64,000 bases of DNA, taken from Folioceros fuciformis (taxonomy: Eukaryota; Anthocerotophyta; Anthocerotopsida; Anthocerotales). Below, in pieces: positions 14,401 to 25,482 of the stretch. Each line of letters starts with the position of its first letter. The stretch's first letter is position 1. The DNA is taken from assembly GCA_049999805.1 (NCBI GenBank), contig JBNGIO010005951.1, forward strand, positions 132,700 to 196,699, given 5' to 3'. The notes below the pieces were generated by a model, which saw only the letters and a program-made list of their open reading frames with translations, was not told where the DNA came from and ran no database searches. Both the position numbers and the translations under genes were made by a program.

Positions 14401-17400
14401 TGTCTTGGTCAAGTTGTAACTCACTTCCACAGGGTGAGAAGACGAGTTGCAGTATGGTGGAGGAAATGAGCCACCACCACTACTTGCAACACTTGCAGAG
14501 CAATTAAGACCACTAGTTAATTCATTCCCAAACGCATCAACCGGGAATATGCGTATAATGCCCAAGTCCCCTGCTACCGTCCAATTATTGAAAGAAATGC
14601 GGCTGTTGCTCGTGATAGGAGCACCTGGGTGGAAGAGAACAATTTGATTTGCCCCAGAGATGAGTTCACCATTCAACAGCGCAGAAACATTGTACGTCCC
14701 AGCAAAATAGGAAATTATAGAGACCACAACTGAACCGTTTCCAGCAACAGATACATTGCCACGTATTTGCTCTCCAGTGCTCTTGTTGGCTACAATTTCA
14801 AACTGGTCAAGAGAGTAGGCATATTGTGGTCCATACACCTGCTGATTTGCATATATGTCCAGGGAGATGATAGCACTAGAATAGAGCAGTCCTACTGGAT
14901 ATGACGATGGAAAGGGAACCACCAGAGCACACATAGGAGCATATGTAACACCTGGTGCAATTTGAATCTGCCTGTCAACAACAGTCAATCCGTTACAGGT
15001 GACCGTCAGATTGTAGCTTCCAGCTTTGAAAATGCAATAGCGAACCACATAGTCTCCAGTTCCTGCATCCTCAATTGTGTTATTTGAAGTAGCGACAGGT
15101 GACATGCTAAGCACAAGATGCTCTCCGCCAGAGAACAGAGGAATGCCTTGGTTGTCTGCTGCAATAAGCGTAAAACTCTGTTCTTGGCCAGCATACGCAC
15201 CAAATAGACCAGGGCAGAAATAGGGTGTTGAGAGATCAGAACAAAGAACAAACTCCAAGGGGTCAAGTATCCGGCTAACAGATGCATCCACAACTGGCAC
15301 CACCAAGGGACTTCCATTTATGTCTGCGCCAAGCCAGGAGATATAGATCGTGTAGTTACCACTCACAGGTGCCTGATAGCTTATGACGTATTGTCCCATC
15401 ATGTAGTGTCTATCAGTAATAGAAATATTGCTGGTGCTGCACGCACCATTTTCACTACATATTGCTGCCCGAAAAGGCTCTCCAATGCTTCTCGGATCAC
15501 TCTTCGGATTTCCAAATTCATCACATGCATGTAAGTAGAACATGGCCCATTTATTGGTTGCGGTGCCGTTGAGACCCATACCTGACAAGTATGTGTTATG
15601 AACACTTAGACGCCCAGAACTTTGACTACTTCTAATGATATACACATGGTTCTGGGCGGTTACTGTGAGAATGACATTTCCAGAAACCTCGCTCCTGTAG
15701 CCAAACACGTATGCATCACCAATTAGATCAAGAAACACAGGAGATACCCAAAGGCTCCCTTCAGGCATTCCCGCATCAAAAGGTCTAACTATTCCTGAAA
15801 CTTGGAAAACCGACTTGTCGACATCATTCACATGCAGTCTGTTCCCATACGAATCCCTGGGAGTAATGGTAACGTTCACAGTTCTGTCAACCACACCTCC
15901 GATTGTTCCAGGACCTGAAAAGGAGCATTGCTTCACATCCAAAGGGCCTGGAGAAATCAGTATCTCTTTGCTTAGTTGCTGATGCCCTACAAAGAAGCTT
16001 ACCACATACATCAACGCTTTTGTGGCCCTATAGGTTATGTTGTAAAGTCCCGCTGAAAATTGGGCCACTTGGACATGTGCATGGTCATCACCCCGGGGTG
16101 AAAAGATCCTGAGGTAGTTCTCTACCTGAATGTCTGCATCTATTGTCGGGGCATTGCCATATTCATCTGACAGTTGCAACACAAACGAACTACTAACTCC
16201 CGCTTCAGTGTTTTGCAGACCTACAAATGAACAGTTGTTTGGCGCTGCTTGACCTCCAAACACATGCAGGTGATAGCCACCAAGGAGTAAGGATCCATTG
16301 ACAGAGACATTCACCTGCAAAATTCAAAACTGTTGACAGCATATTTTGCAAACAAACTTTGCAATCACATTCTCAGCCATATCTACCAGGGACTAGCACA
16401 TGCGTTCAACACCTACAATCAGGTGCAAGGCCTAATTGGAGCTGAACAACGTAAAAGTTTTTCACCACATCATACTTGGGAAACGTCTAGATGCATTATG
16501 GGCCACATTACGTTATGGGAGAGAAGGCCTTACTACCTGGTAGTTGTCAGCTTTAAAAATTCCAGTAATGACAGCTTCAAAATGTTCACCACTTGTAGAC
16601 ACAGCAGGATAGGTGAAACTGGACGAATCCTTAGAAACAATGACTTCCACCTGCAGGTTCCTAGATACAGCATTATTGTATGCATCTTTGAGGTAGACCT
16701 TCATCAGTGTGGAGCTACCCACTGTGAAGTTGCTGAAATGGTCCAAAAAAGAAGTATATGCAGAGGGCTCACTGGGGTTCACAACCAACGTGAACCCTGA
16801 ACCCCGAAGAGAGTTAAGAACAGAGGAACCGAAGTAGGCAAAAACTGTAAAGTTACCCGCCAAAGTTGCATTGAACGTGGCTAAGTACTTTCCAGGTACA
16901 GGATAGCCTAAGTTGTCAAGAAAGGCTGAAATATTTCCGAATATGGGTGGCGATAGGCTGTAGACACCCACAACCAGATTAATTGAGTCAGAGCCATCCT
17001 TAAAGGTGCTCGAAGCGGGATTTCCATACTCATCTACAAGGAATGCTTGATATGATATCGATTGCCCGGCAGTAATTCCGGCATACTTCACAGAAAGTGT
17101 TGATTTCAGGCCCACTGCCATCCCAGGAAGAACTTCAACTGCAAAAGGTGAATTTGGCAAAGGCTCGTCCAAAACAGTGACATAAACAGAGTAATTTCCG
17201 GGGACTGTGATGTTCATACTGAAGCTACAACCCACAGTGACTCGAAAATCTGTGCAGGTGAAGACAGATGCATTCACGAGTAAATCCCCCAAAGGGGCAA
17301 CTTGGATTGTAAGATTGTTAATGACTTGATAAATAGGATCTATGCTGACCAGGGAATAGAGATGCTCCCCCACAATCACTTTGCTAGAATTGTCCCAGGC

Positions 17401-18296
17401 ATCAGTTTCAAAAGCAAATTTCTTCACAGCAGTGGCAGCATCAACAGTAGTATTGAACCAGAACTCCCCTGCGTATATTGCTGTCCCAGAGATGGTCACG
17501 GACACGTAGTACAATCGCACTCTGATAGGCACAAACTGCACAGTATATATTCCTTGCCCTTGTGGAATTATTTTATAGGTGAGGGGATCCTCCCCATCCG
17601 TATACGAAGAGATATTGACCTGAAATGGACATGGATCATAGATTACAGTATCCACAATCCCATGTGAATCTTCAGCTGTTATGTTGAAGCTTGCTATCTC
17701 ACCCACGGTGTACGTATCAGAATAACCACTTGCAAAGCTATGGGAAGCAGAAAGAGCTCCTCCAACATTGAACATATACACATCACGACTGATAGGACTG
17801 CAAGTATCATCGGAGACACAGCTCAGTATATTGAATGAGTAAGCTCCAAACAGGCTCACATCCACCGATATAACATAAACCCCGGGCGTGTAGCCACTAG
17901 GCTGTGCCGGAAACGTAACATTCGTCGGGCTCACTCTAGCCACCAACTTCGCTCCAGACAATGGCATGCCATCCGTCAGGTTTACAGCAAAAATCGTCAC
18001 ACTAGCTCCGGATCCTGTGTCCCGTACGTAGACAGCGTACGACGCCCAGGGATCGGCAAATTGAAGCGAGTGCTCCAAGCGGTCTTGTCCTCGTAGATCC
18101 ACGTCGGCAGGAGAGCCTGTAAAATGCATCGCACTACATCTCAGCTCAAAGCTCTCTCTCTGCATGAAAACAAAATCCGCCACAGCAAGCCATGACAACG
18201 GTGCTACTAACCATTGCTCACTGAAAAGAAGACCATCGCTAGCAACATCGCATAGCTCAGACTCGTGCTGCAAGCTCGCGTCCTTCTCCGGAGCTC
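5401..18296 (-). CDS. Giant filamin-repeat / REJ-PKD-like surface protein
   Basis: Two coding exons are seen: about 18296-16537 (586 codons) and 16314-5401 (10.9 kb, 3,637 codons), joined in phase 0 by a GT-AG intron. The product is about 4,220 residues. The first ~2,900 residues hold roughly 27 filamin-type Ig repeats, marked by a recurring turn such as DEYGNP, DSYGNR, DKFGNP or DMFGNR about every 100-115 residues and strands like GNYTVYV. Next comes a module like LSDNLAHITILFDSDTD with paired cysteines, then REJ/PKD-like segments (SPCDTLVLDASDSSGSGGR; LQFRYAWSCDPDLG). Many N-glycosylation sites imply an extracellular chain. It ends in a short hydrophobic tail (GFLLVAAGAFWFL), suggesting a GPI signal or a cut-off membrane segment. 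Filamin repeats occur in plant GEX2 and REJ domains in polycystin/egg-jelly receptors. A role in cell or gamete recognition is inference only. The 5' end and signal peptide are unresolved. Confidence 0.85.
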
Positions 18297-19264
18297 CTGC
18301 GCAGTACACAACAGTCCACCAAACTCAATCTGGAGTCCCTCCAAGGGACAAGACCACCACACGGTCAACAGCGGAAGAGGAAAAATCAGGGACGGAAGGC
18401 ACCATTGCAAAAGAAAAGAATCGAAGCTCCTGCGACGAAAATACTTGCTCCCAGCAGTGCGCCCGGGAATCTAGCCCCCCGTATCCACCACAGTGTAGGT
18501 CATCATCCCTGCTGCTTCCGACTGTGTCCAAGAAATTACGAGGCAGTCATAGCCATAATGCGGTAGCAGGCCTATCTCTGGAAGAGGTTCCATGCATGGT
18601 AGCGCCAGCACAGGGCCAAGATCGCGCCTGTGGCTGCGCGCTGGCACCGGAACTGTTCTTGCGCGCTTCCAATGCTGCAACTTGCGAACAAAATTGTACT
18701 TGCAAAACCCGCATTTCTTGCACACCTTCAATGCTGCAACGAGCACAAGTGGAGCACGGAATACACGCTACTGATCCAAAATTTTGCGCTATCTGCAAGC
18801 CTGCTGAGCACAAGTCCGGGCTCATCCTGGCGCCGCGAAGAGGCGCGCCATCCACCGCCCCCCGCATGACGAGCAGATTTCGTATCTCAGTGCGCGGGAC
18901 AAATTTGCCGCGTCTGCTGGTGGCCGCAGCTGCAGAGCTCACGTCCCAAGGATCTCGAGAAGTGCGTCAGGAAGCGCTAGGCCGGCTGCTTGACGGGGCT
19001 TTATGAGCGATTCAGGGTTAAACTCCGCTCACAGGGAAAGAAAACACCTGTTACATGCACCGACGCTGTTGTATGTGAAGGTCTTTATAGGAAGGTCCGT
19101 ATTTGTGAACTCTCAGGACAGTACCTATCTACTGTTGTTACGTGAACACCCGACATCTGTGTACATACATATGTAACCCCAGACAGAGAGGAGTCACGGG
19201 CAAGGACCACAGCAACAACTGCTTCGATGTTGATCTGATCTGACGAGACCAGCACAGCGCGCAA
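18297..19264. promoter_or_regulatory. Head-to-head region between filamin/REJ gene and LIP5
   Basis: This stretch contains the unresolved 5' end of the giant gene and the upstream region of LIP5. On the minus strand a hydrophobic, signal-peptide-like run (GALLGASIFVAGASILFFCN) ends at 18403 before a possible donor (GGTGCC). The acceptor at 18297 would join it in frame to the known exon as CNG-APEKD. Its upstream frame is closed by a stop, and a six-G run near 18473 separates it from another open frame (DCLVISWTQSEAAG). Other open frames on both strands show no recognisable domain. No clear TATA box was identified. Confidence 0.45.
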
Positions 19265-20943
19265 ATGTCGGCATCTCCAGCCAAGCCAGAGCCAGCAAAG
19301 CAGCTGCTTCCTTTCCTTCAGCGGGCAGATGAGCTTCACAAGCATGATCTCCTGGTGGCCTACTTCTGTGAGTTGAATCCAGTCTCTGCGGCCCGAGATT
19401 TGTGTCCGTTGGGATCGACTCATCTTTCCCTGCGCTTTGCGTGCGTGTGACATGGTGTTGGGCAGGTCGGCTGTATGCTATGGAGCTCGGGCTGAAGATT
19501 CCGGTGAAAGAACGAACCAAGGCAACTAATAAGTTGCTGGAGTCTTTGATGAACCAGCTGGAGAAGGTGGGAGACATCGGTTGGGAGAGTTGTTGGTGTT
19601 TTTAATGGTGCAAAATGGGAATTGGATATGAGTGTAATTTGAGCGGTTGTGCAGGACAAGAAGGTGGTGAAAGTGAGCCCCGAGGACAACCTGTACATGG
19701 AAGGATTTGCCCTCAGCGTTTTCTCCAAGGCGGACAAGCAAGACAGAGCTGGTCGGGCTGACCTGTAGGTACCGCCGTTTAGAGTGGATTTTTTGGTAAA
19801 GCTGTGAAGCTTGACAAGAGCTTGGGCTTGCTGGGTATGAGGTGTTTGTGGCAGACTGTTACATGGTTGGAGTTGTGTTCAGGAATACAGCGAAGACGTT
19901 CTATGCAGCCAGTATCTTCTTTGACGTCCTGCATCAGTTTGGTGACCTCCAGCCTGATGTAAGTTCTTGGCGGGGCTCTGGCTAGTTTGTGTAGGGCAGT
20001 CTGGCTGTGGCCATTGGGTGTGTGCTTTCGTGACTGGTTTGTTGGAGCCGAGCTGGAATGATTTTTCGCCTGATTGCTCCAGATTGAGCAGAAGGCCAAG
20101 TACTCGGTTTGGAAGGCTGCCGATATCAGAAAGGCAGTGAGTGAGGGGCGGAAACCGACACCAGGTCCTCCAGGGGGAGACTTGGATCAATCCCAGAGTC
20201 CTCAACAAGTGAGTCCTCAACAAGGGCTTTCCTCTGATGACCAATATTCACGGCCTCAAGCCTCCCACGATTTCCAGCAGCACCGGCACCAAGAGAGCCC
20301 AGATTCAGGTTATCCTGCTCCTGGTCAAGGTTATGCATCGTCTCCTACAGCAAGTCCAGCCACTGGGTACGCCCCAGCTGCAGCACCAGCTTATGATGCA
20401 GGAGCAGCAGGGAGTGAATCACTACCGTATCCAAGTCATCATCCATCAGATGGTGCGGGAGGCCAAGGTCACAATCCTAGCCATCTCCATGCGCCTTATG
20501 CTCCATTCGATCAACCTCAAGCTCCTCCGGCACACATGCCCTTCTCTGGTTCAGCACCCCTGGATCCTCCCTACCATCCTAGCCCGGATCCACTACCCAC
20601 CCCCTACTCTCCTAGACCTGATCTTTACCCCAGAAATGATATCCACTCACCCAATGCTCCCATCTTCGGATCTGCTCCCTCGCAGCCTTACAGTGGTGGA
20701 TACCACGAACGTCCTCACCATGAGCGGGCTGCATCTGTACGTTCCTCTGATGAAGTAGCCCCCTACACTGCAGTGCTAGGAACTTCTGATGGCACCTATC
20801 AACCACCACCAGAAAAGGTTGCAGAGGCACACAAGGCCTCAAGGTACGCTGTGAGTGCCCTGGCATTTGATGATGTTCCCACAGCTCTATCTTACCTGAG
20901 GAGATCCCTTGAGTTGCTGACATCTCCATCTGGCACCATTTAG
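19265..20943 (+). CDS. LIP5: LIP5/VTA1 homologue, ESCRT-associated SKD1/VPS4 activator
   Basis: Five exons: 19265-19367, 19466-19566, 19655-19764, 19883-19958 and 20083-20943. All have GT-AG borders and total 1,251 bases (416 residues). LIP5/VTA1 binds ESCRT-III and stimulates the AAA ATPase SKD1/VPS4 during multivesicular-body sorting in the cytoplasm. The N-terminal tandem-MIT region is clear (LLPFLQRADELHKHDLLVAY; MELGLKIPVKERTKATNKLL; SLMNQLEKDKK; FALSVFSKADKQDRAGRADL; KAADIRKAVSEGRKPTPGPP). A Pro/Gln/Ser-rich linker of about 180 residues follows. The C-terminal VTA1 helix pair that binds SKD1 is present (AHKASRYAVSALAFDDV; ALSYLRRSLELL). The start Met is the first in frame and gives the usual short N-terminus. 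Introns are 88-124 bases. The gene faces the giant filamin gene. Confidence 0.96.
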
Positions 20944-22850
20944 TAGGTGTAGGAACCATCCTGGCTGTCCTCCTGAGTTTGGATACCGTGCATAGGCGAA
21001 ATCTTGTAGCAAACAGAGGAATGGTGGATGGCAACAGCAGATAGCTTTCAATGGCGTGTTGTTAAGGGAAATCTGCATTGGTGTAATTGTAGCGTCGGCC
21101 AACACCAGACTTGCCAGGTCATTCTGTACAAAGGTGGTGAATGCACCTCAGCAATCAACCTGTTAGTTGATTATCTCGGTCTTTTCATCAGTATGATGAT
21201 GGGAAGAAGTACTGAAGCAGAAAGCAAGCTGGGGACGGGCAAGTCACATTCTACAGACGACGTCTGGTGTGGCCTGAATTCATTGCCCTTCACAGGGATG
21301 AGTGACTTGGTGTAATTGTAGTGGTGGGCCCGTGGTCATGGAGGCTAGCAGGACGGTGTAGGCTTTAGAAGAGGACACTGGTCAATTCATTGCGTCACAG
21401 GCTTTGTGTGCCTACAGGCTACAGGGTCCATTTAAGTTACTAGGTTGTTTGGTTAGGAGAGAAACGATTGTGAATCATGCTTGCTTCTTCCAGTCTAGTG
21501 TCAAGTTTTACTGAATTTCGAGTTTTTATACTTGTAAACGTGGGGATTCCATGAGAAACATCAGCCAGAAACTCTCCCCATTCCGACGGCAGTGAAGGCA
21601 TCGCGGATCGACCGTGGCTGATGGGGTTTTTGCTTCTTACCCTTCCTCCTCTTCCTACGGCGTCGGCGGTAGCCGCCCGTGCCTAAAGAATCAGCTTACA
21701 TCCCGCATTAGATCCCGCAACACCAGTTATAGGCGCGAGTGAGTGCACTACGGAGTGGTCCATACGTGCAAGGAAGGATTTCAAGCTATGGTAAGGAAGG
21801 CGATGATTTCAAACTCCACGCTCAATCGGATGAAAGACGAGGCTGTTGCGCGCTGGAAAAGGGGAAGGTGCGCACCAAGCAGCAAACAGGGAAGATCGGG
21901 TGAACTTCTTGGTGATGAACACATGCTAGGGTTTCAAACAAAGTTCGAGGCAACCAAAAAGTGAAGATGTGGTGAATTCCGAGGTGCTGAGGAGAGGGCA
22001 ACAGATACTGCGGGCTCTGCATGCAGAGCGTGTCCAAGCAACAAGCAGGCAAGATCGGGTTCACATGTAGGTGATGCAGAGACAGAAACAGAGACGTTGG
22101 CACCCCTGACTTGAGACAAAGCCGCATGCATGCACACCGCAGCGGAGGCAGGTAAGATGCACATACGGCGTTTTTTAACTCTTGATCGCATCTTCAGTCC
22201 GTGGCGGTGGTGCAGGCGACCACGCTTCGGTCTGTGCTTGAGTGCTTCACTGACGCTGGCATTGTGGCTGGCAGGCCAGGGAAGGTTCAGGCTACAGAAC
22301 TTGGATGACTTGCGAGGTTGCAAAACTCGGCGGCGGCGGCGGCGCCGACGCTTGTGCTTGTGCTTAACCATGAAGCACTGCCGGAGAGGAGAATTCAGGG
22401 TTGCGAATCTGGTGTCGCTTGTCTTGTACATCGCGCATCATGCTGCACTGGCGGAGCAGAAGGTGCCGCTTCGTGGAAAGCTTTTTGAACGCCATTCAGG
22501 TTCGCGCCGTGTGAAAGAGGGTTTCGTTTTTTCGTCATTTTTCGTTAGCGCATGGAGACACCCCTTTCGCGCAGCCGTTATAAGTAACCGTCTTGTCCCC
22601 TTGGCCTCGACTCGGCTTTCAGGTGCTTTCCAGGGACCCTTTCAGGCGTACTTCTGGACGAATCCTCATACATATATATATGCATATGGCGTGATCGGAT
22701 CTGCAGATCCTCGGAAGGGAGGGAGACAGGCCCCTGGGAGTCTACTAATATCACGCGCGATCTCATATCGTCTACAACACATCGCACCATTTGGCGGAAG
22801 GCCTCACTTTCCTTCAATCATCACAAAGGTGAGTGTATGAGCTTTTATTT
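20944..22850. other. Gene-poor region after LIP5
   Basis: The first few hundred bases are presumably LIP5 3' UTR. No protein domain was recognised beyond. An imperfect direct repeat of about 47 bases (GCAAGATCGGG core) occurs at 21871-21917 and 22026-22075. A (CGG)n tract at 22331-22347 creates poly-Arg frames on both strands. Two overlapping open frames, 22130-22840 plus and 21934-22431 minus, lack any recognisable motif. Confidence 0.5.
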
Positions 22851-23330
22851 CTTCAAGGTTTCAGATCTTCATTCTTATCATGTATTTGAACTGCATGTTT
22901 GCACTAATGTGATGGTTGTCTCAAATATGTACACGTATTTGAAATATTATGATATAATTTTATTTCTATTTTTTTTATGACGAAGAGTTATCTAAACTCA
23001 CCAATTACAGGAACAGTTTAGGCGCTTGATGTATGAAGGTGATTCTCTTTCAACTTTGAAGAGATGCTTCTATCCATTTGGAATTAATGACAAGTGATGT
23101 TTGTGATGTTAACCTTTTACAACAGTAATCTCAATTGAGTATGACAGAGCTTTTAATTCAAAGAATAGCAAGAGTGAATTGTATTGAAGATCTTTGTGTA
23201 TGTGATTATTGATTGCACAATTTGGACCATGGTAGCAACCGGTCCTGGCTATCTGATGTAAGGATCTTGCCCTTATGGGTGCGCTTACGGGGTGGATCCT
23301 ATCATCAATAAAGATGCCTAATTTTTTTGC

Positions 23331-23350
23331 GGGAGGGAAATTTCCCTCCC
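23331..23350. repeat. Perfect 20-base palindrome
   Basis: GGGAGGGAAATTTCCCTCCC is fully self-complementary with no spacer. The flanks do not extend the symmetry. Confidence 0.9.
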
Positions 23351-23856
23351 TGGTGTGGTGTGGTATGGAATGTTGTCTTGCAAATAGTCCTGCAAATATT
23401 TGCATTTATTAGCTATATCATCCTCACTTACCACATATGTTCTGACTTTTACCATATTTGTTACATGATTCCAAGTAGATATGTTATTTGAATAGAATTT
23501 TTTTTGTTATTTTTTTATAATTTTTGCTTACTAGATGTGATCTGTTTTTTTGTGTTCTTTTTTGCCACAAAGTAGTCATCATATTGTCTTGTGTGTGAGT
23601 CTATCAATTTCTCTTTGTAATTTCAGAAACATCATGTTCTACCCAAGCAATCCTCTAGTAGTTAGATTGCATGTGTAGTGTCTTTTAGATCCAAATCCTT
23701 TGATCCAGGTTGTAATTGTTGGATTGTGTGCTTTTTACAAAAATTCTCTCAAACTCTAGACTAAAGATATGAGGATCAACAAAAGGACAATAGGATGCAA
23801 GATGTTCCAATCTAATTGAAGAGAGGAGGTATAAACAATAGGATAACCAAGGTTTC

Positions 23857-23904
23857 GCACATCTCTACATAAATATGTTTGCACATCTCTACATAAATAT
23901 GTCT
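23857..23904. repeat. 24-base tandem duplication
   Basis: Two adjacent copies of GCACATCTCTACATAAATAT plus four bases, differing only at the end of the unit. It looks recent and lies within AT-rich noncoding DNA. Confidence 0.85.
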
Positions 23905-25482
23905 AATATTTTTAAAAATAATACAAATCTGACACTTTCCCACTCTTTAACCGTAGTAGCCAAAACAAATTAAAGAAAAATACGGACAGAAATTAAGTCT
24001 GAAGTTTCAAAACTCACTCAATTATTTTTAAGATTTTAAAATAAAAGACCTTAAACAAAAAGTTAAATTGAACAAATTTTGCATATTGCATACTATGGAG
24101 TACATTTTCGCAGTTTTATAGGCTTAAAAAGATAAATATCTTTTGTTGTGAAGCTTAATACTGAATGTGTAACCTTATTGTTATTGTATCAATAATAATG
24201 TTGATTAGCTCCTATTTCTCTATTATTGAATATTTTTGCAGCAACATTTGTTAGTAGTGATTTATGATATTTTACTAAACTTCAATAGTAGATGCCTTTT
24301 GTCTTATTCAGAATTAAGAAGATATCAGCATCTATTATGTGAGGTAGAGGAAGAATATTACACCGGACTATTCTTTCACATCGAACTCTTCGTTTGTAAA
24401 TTATTTGAAGTTTATTCAAATGATTTTACTACTGCTAGAGTATATACGATTTCCCTTGTCTTTTTTTTTAATATATTTTTTATGTTACATTTTCAATTAT
24501 CTTTTTAAAGAAATATTAGTTTATAAGAATTAAATATATATATAATTGGCTTTCAATCATATGTGTATTGTAGGTTATTAAGATATAGTCTCAAATATTG
24601 CTTTAGGATTTACTTTTTACTAACCTCCGATTCCCAATTTTTTTAACACATGCTGGGATTCAGACCAAGCTTAAGATGTGGTCAAAATGATACCCTGCTC
24701 CCAAGTATGGAGGAGAAATTTTTCCCAATCAAAATCTAGGCCTTTCTTCTAGAAAAACAAGATATGCAAGTGCAGAGGACTTTTCTTTTAGACTTATTCA
24801 TTCCTAGGTCTTCTTGAAGACATATTCACTATTGTTCAGGAAAGGAACTGGCTCTTAACTTTTAGGCATAGTATCCAACTGCACTAGCAGCTTTTTAACT
24901 GCAATTAATTAAACTTCATTCAATTATTGAGCACGGGTGAACAAAGTCTAAACACCAGCAATTCATCCCCGCTGAAGACGAAAGCAACTCGCTTATGAGA
25001 GAGGGAACGTTAACCTCTCCGGTAATGAATTACAATCCATGTACTCTCAAACTATGAGTGGCCATACCATCGTGCATAAAAGTCTGCAGAAAAGAAAGGG
25101 AACTTCACAAACGAAAGATGCTTTTGGGTGTATTCGATTTCATGCGTGGGTGAATAACAGTCTGTAGTCGGGCGTGTCGTCGTCATCGACTCGTAGTCCT
25201 TTGCGTCTGTCCCAAAAGTGGAAGTGCAGTAGCCTTTGAGTTGTGTGTGCTCAGGGTCGCCGTTTGCGTTAGTCGGCCTCCACCCGAGGCCTTCTGTTCG
25301 CCTCGAGCCTCTCATTCCAGCGGGTTGAAGTTGTGTGATTCGCTGCCCTCGGTTGGAGTGTGTTGGTGGCTATCTTCTGGTTGTGCTAGGCCCTTCCACC
25401 CCTCTTTCTCTTCTTGGTGCCGCTTGTACGTTAGTCTCCCTGCCCATTCTTCTGTAATGAGTGTCTGGTAGGAGCGGCAGGC

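Larger units (their letters stand above)
22851..25482. other. AT-rich intergenic segment
   Basis: Strongly AT-rich DNA with poly-T and poly-A runs and no credible gene until the oxygenase gene at 25483. It contains a perfect palindrome at 23331-23350 and a 24-base tandem duplication at 23857-23904. The change in base composition against neighbouring genes suggests transposon-derived or heterochromatic DNA. Roughly the last 400 bases regain mixed composition and probably hold the promoter and 5' UTR of the downstream gene. Confidence 0.6.

Noticed and set aside
18164-19006. 280-codon plus-strand open frame
   Set aside because: It overlaps the 5' coding part of the giant minus-strand gene and the divergent promoter, has no domain, and looks like an antisense shadow.
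22130-22840. 236-codon plus-strand open frame and the 165-codon minus-strand frame opposite it
   Set aside because: Both are rich in Arg from a (CGG)n tract and show no family motif or codon pattern like the real genes.
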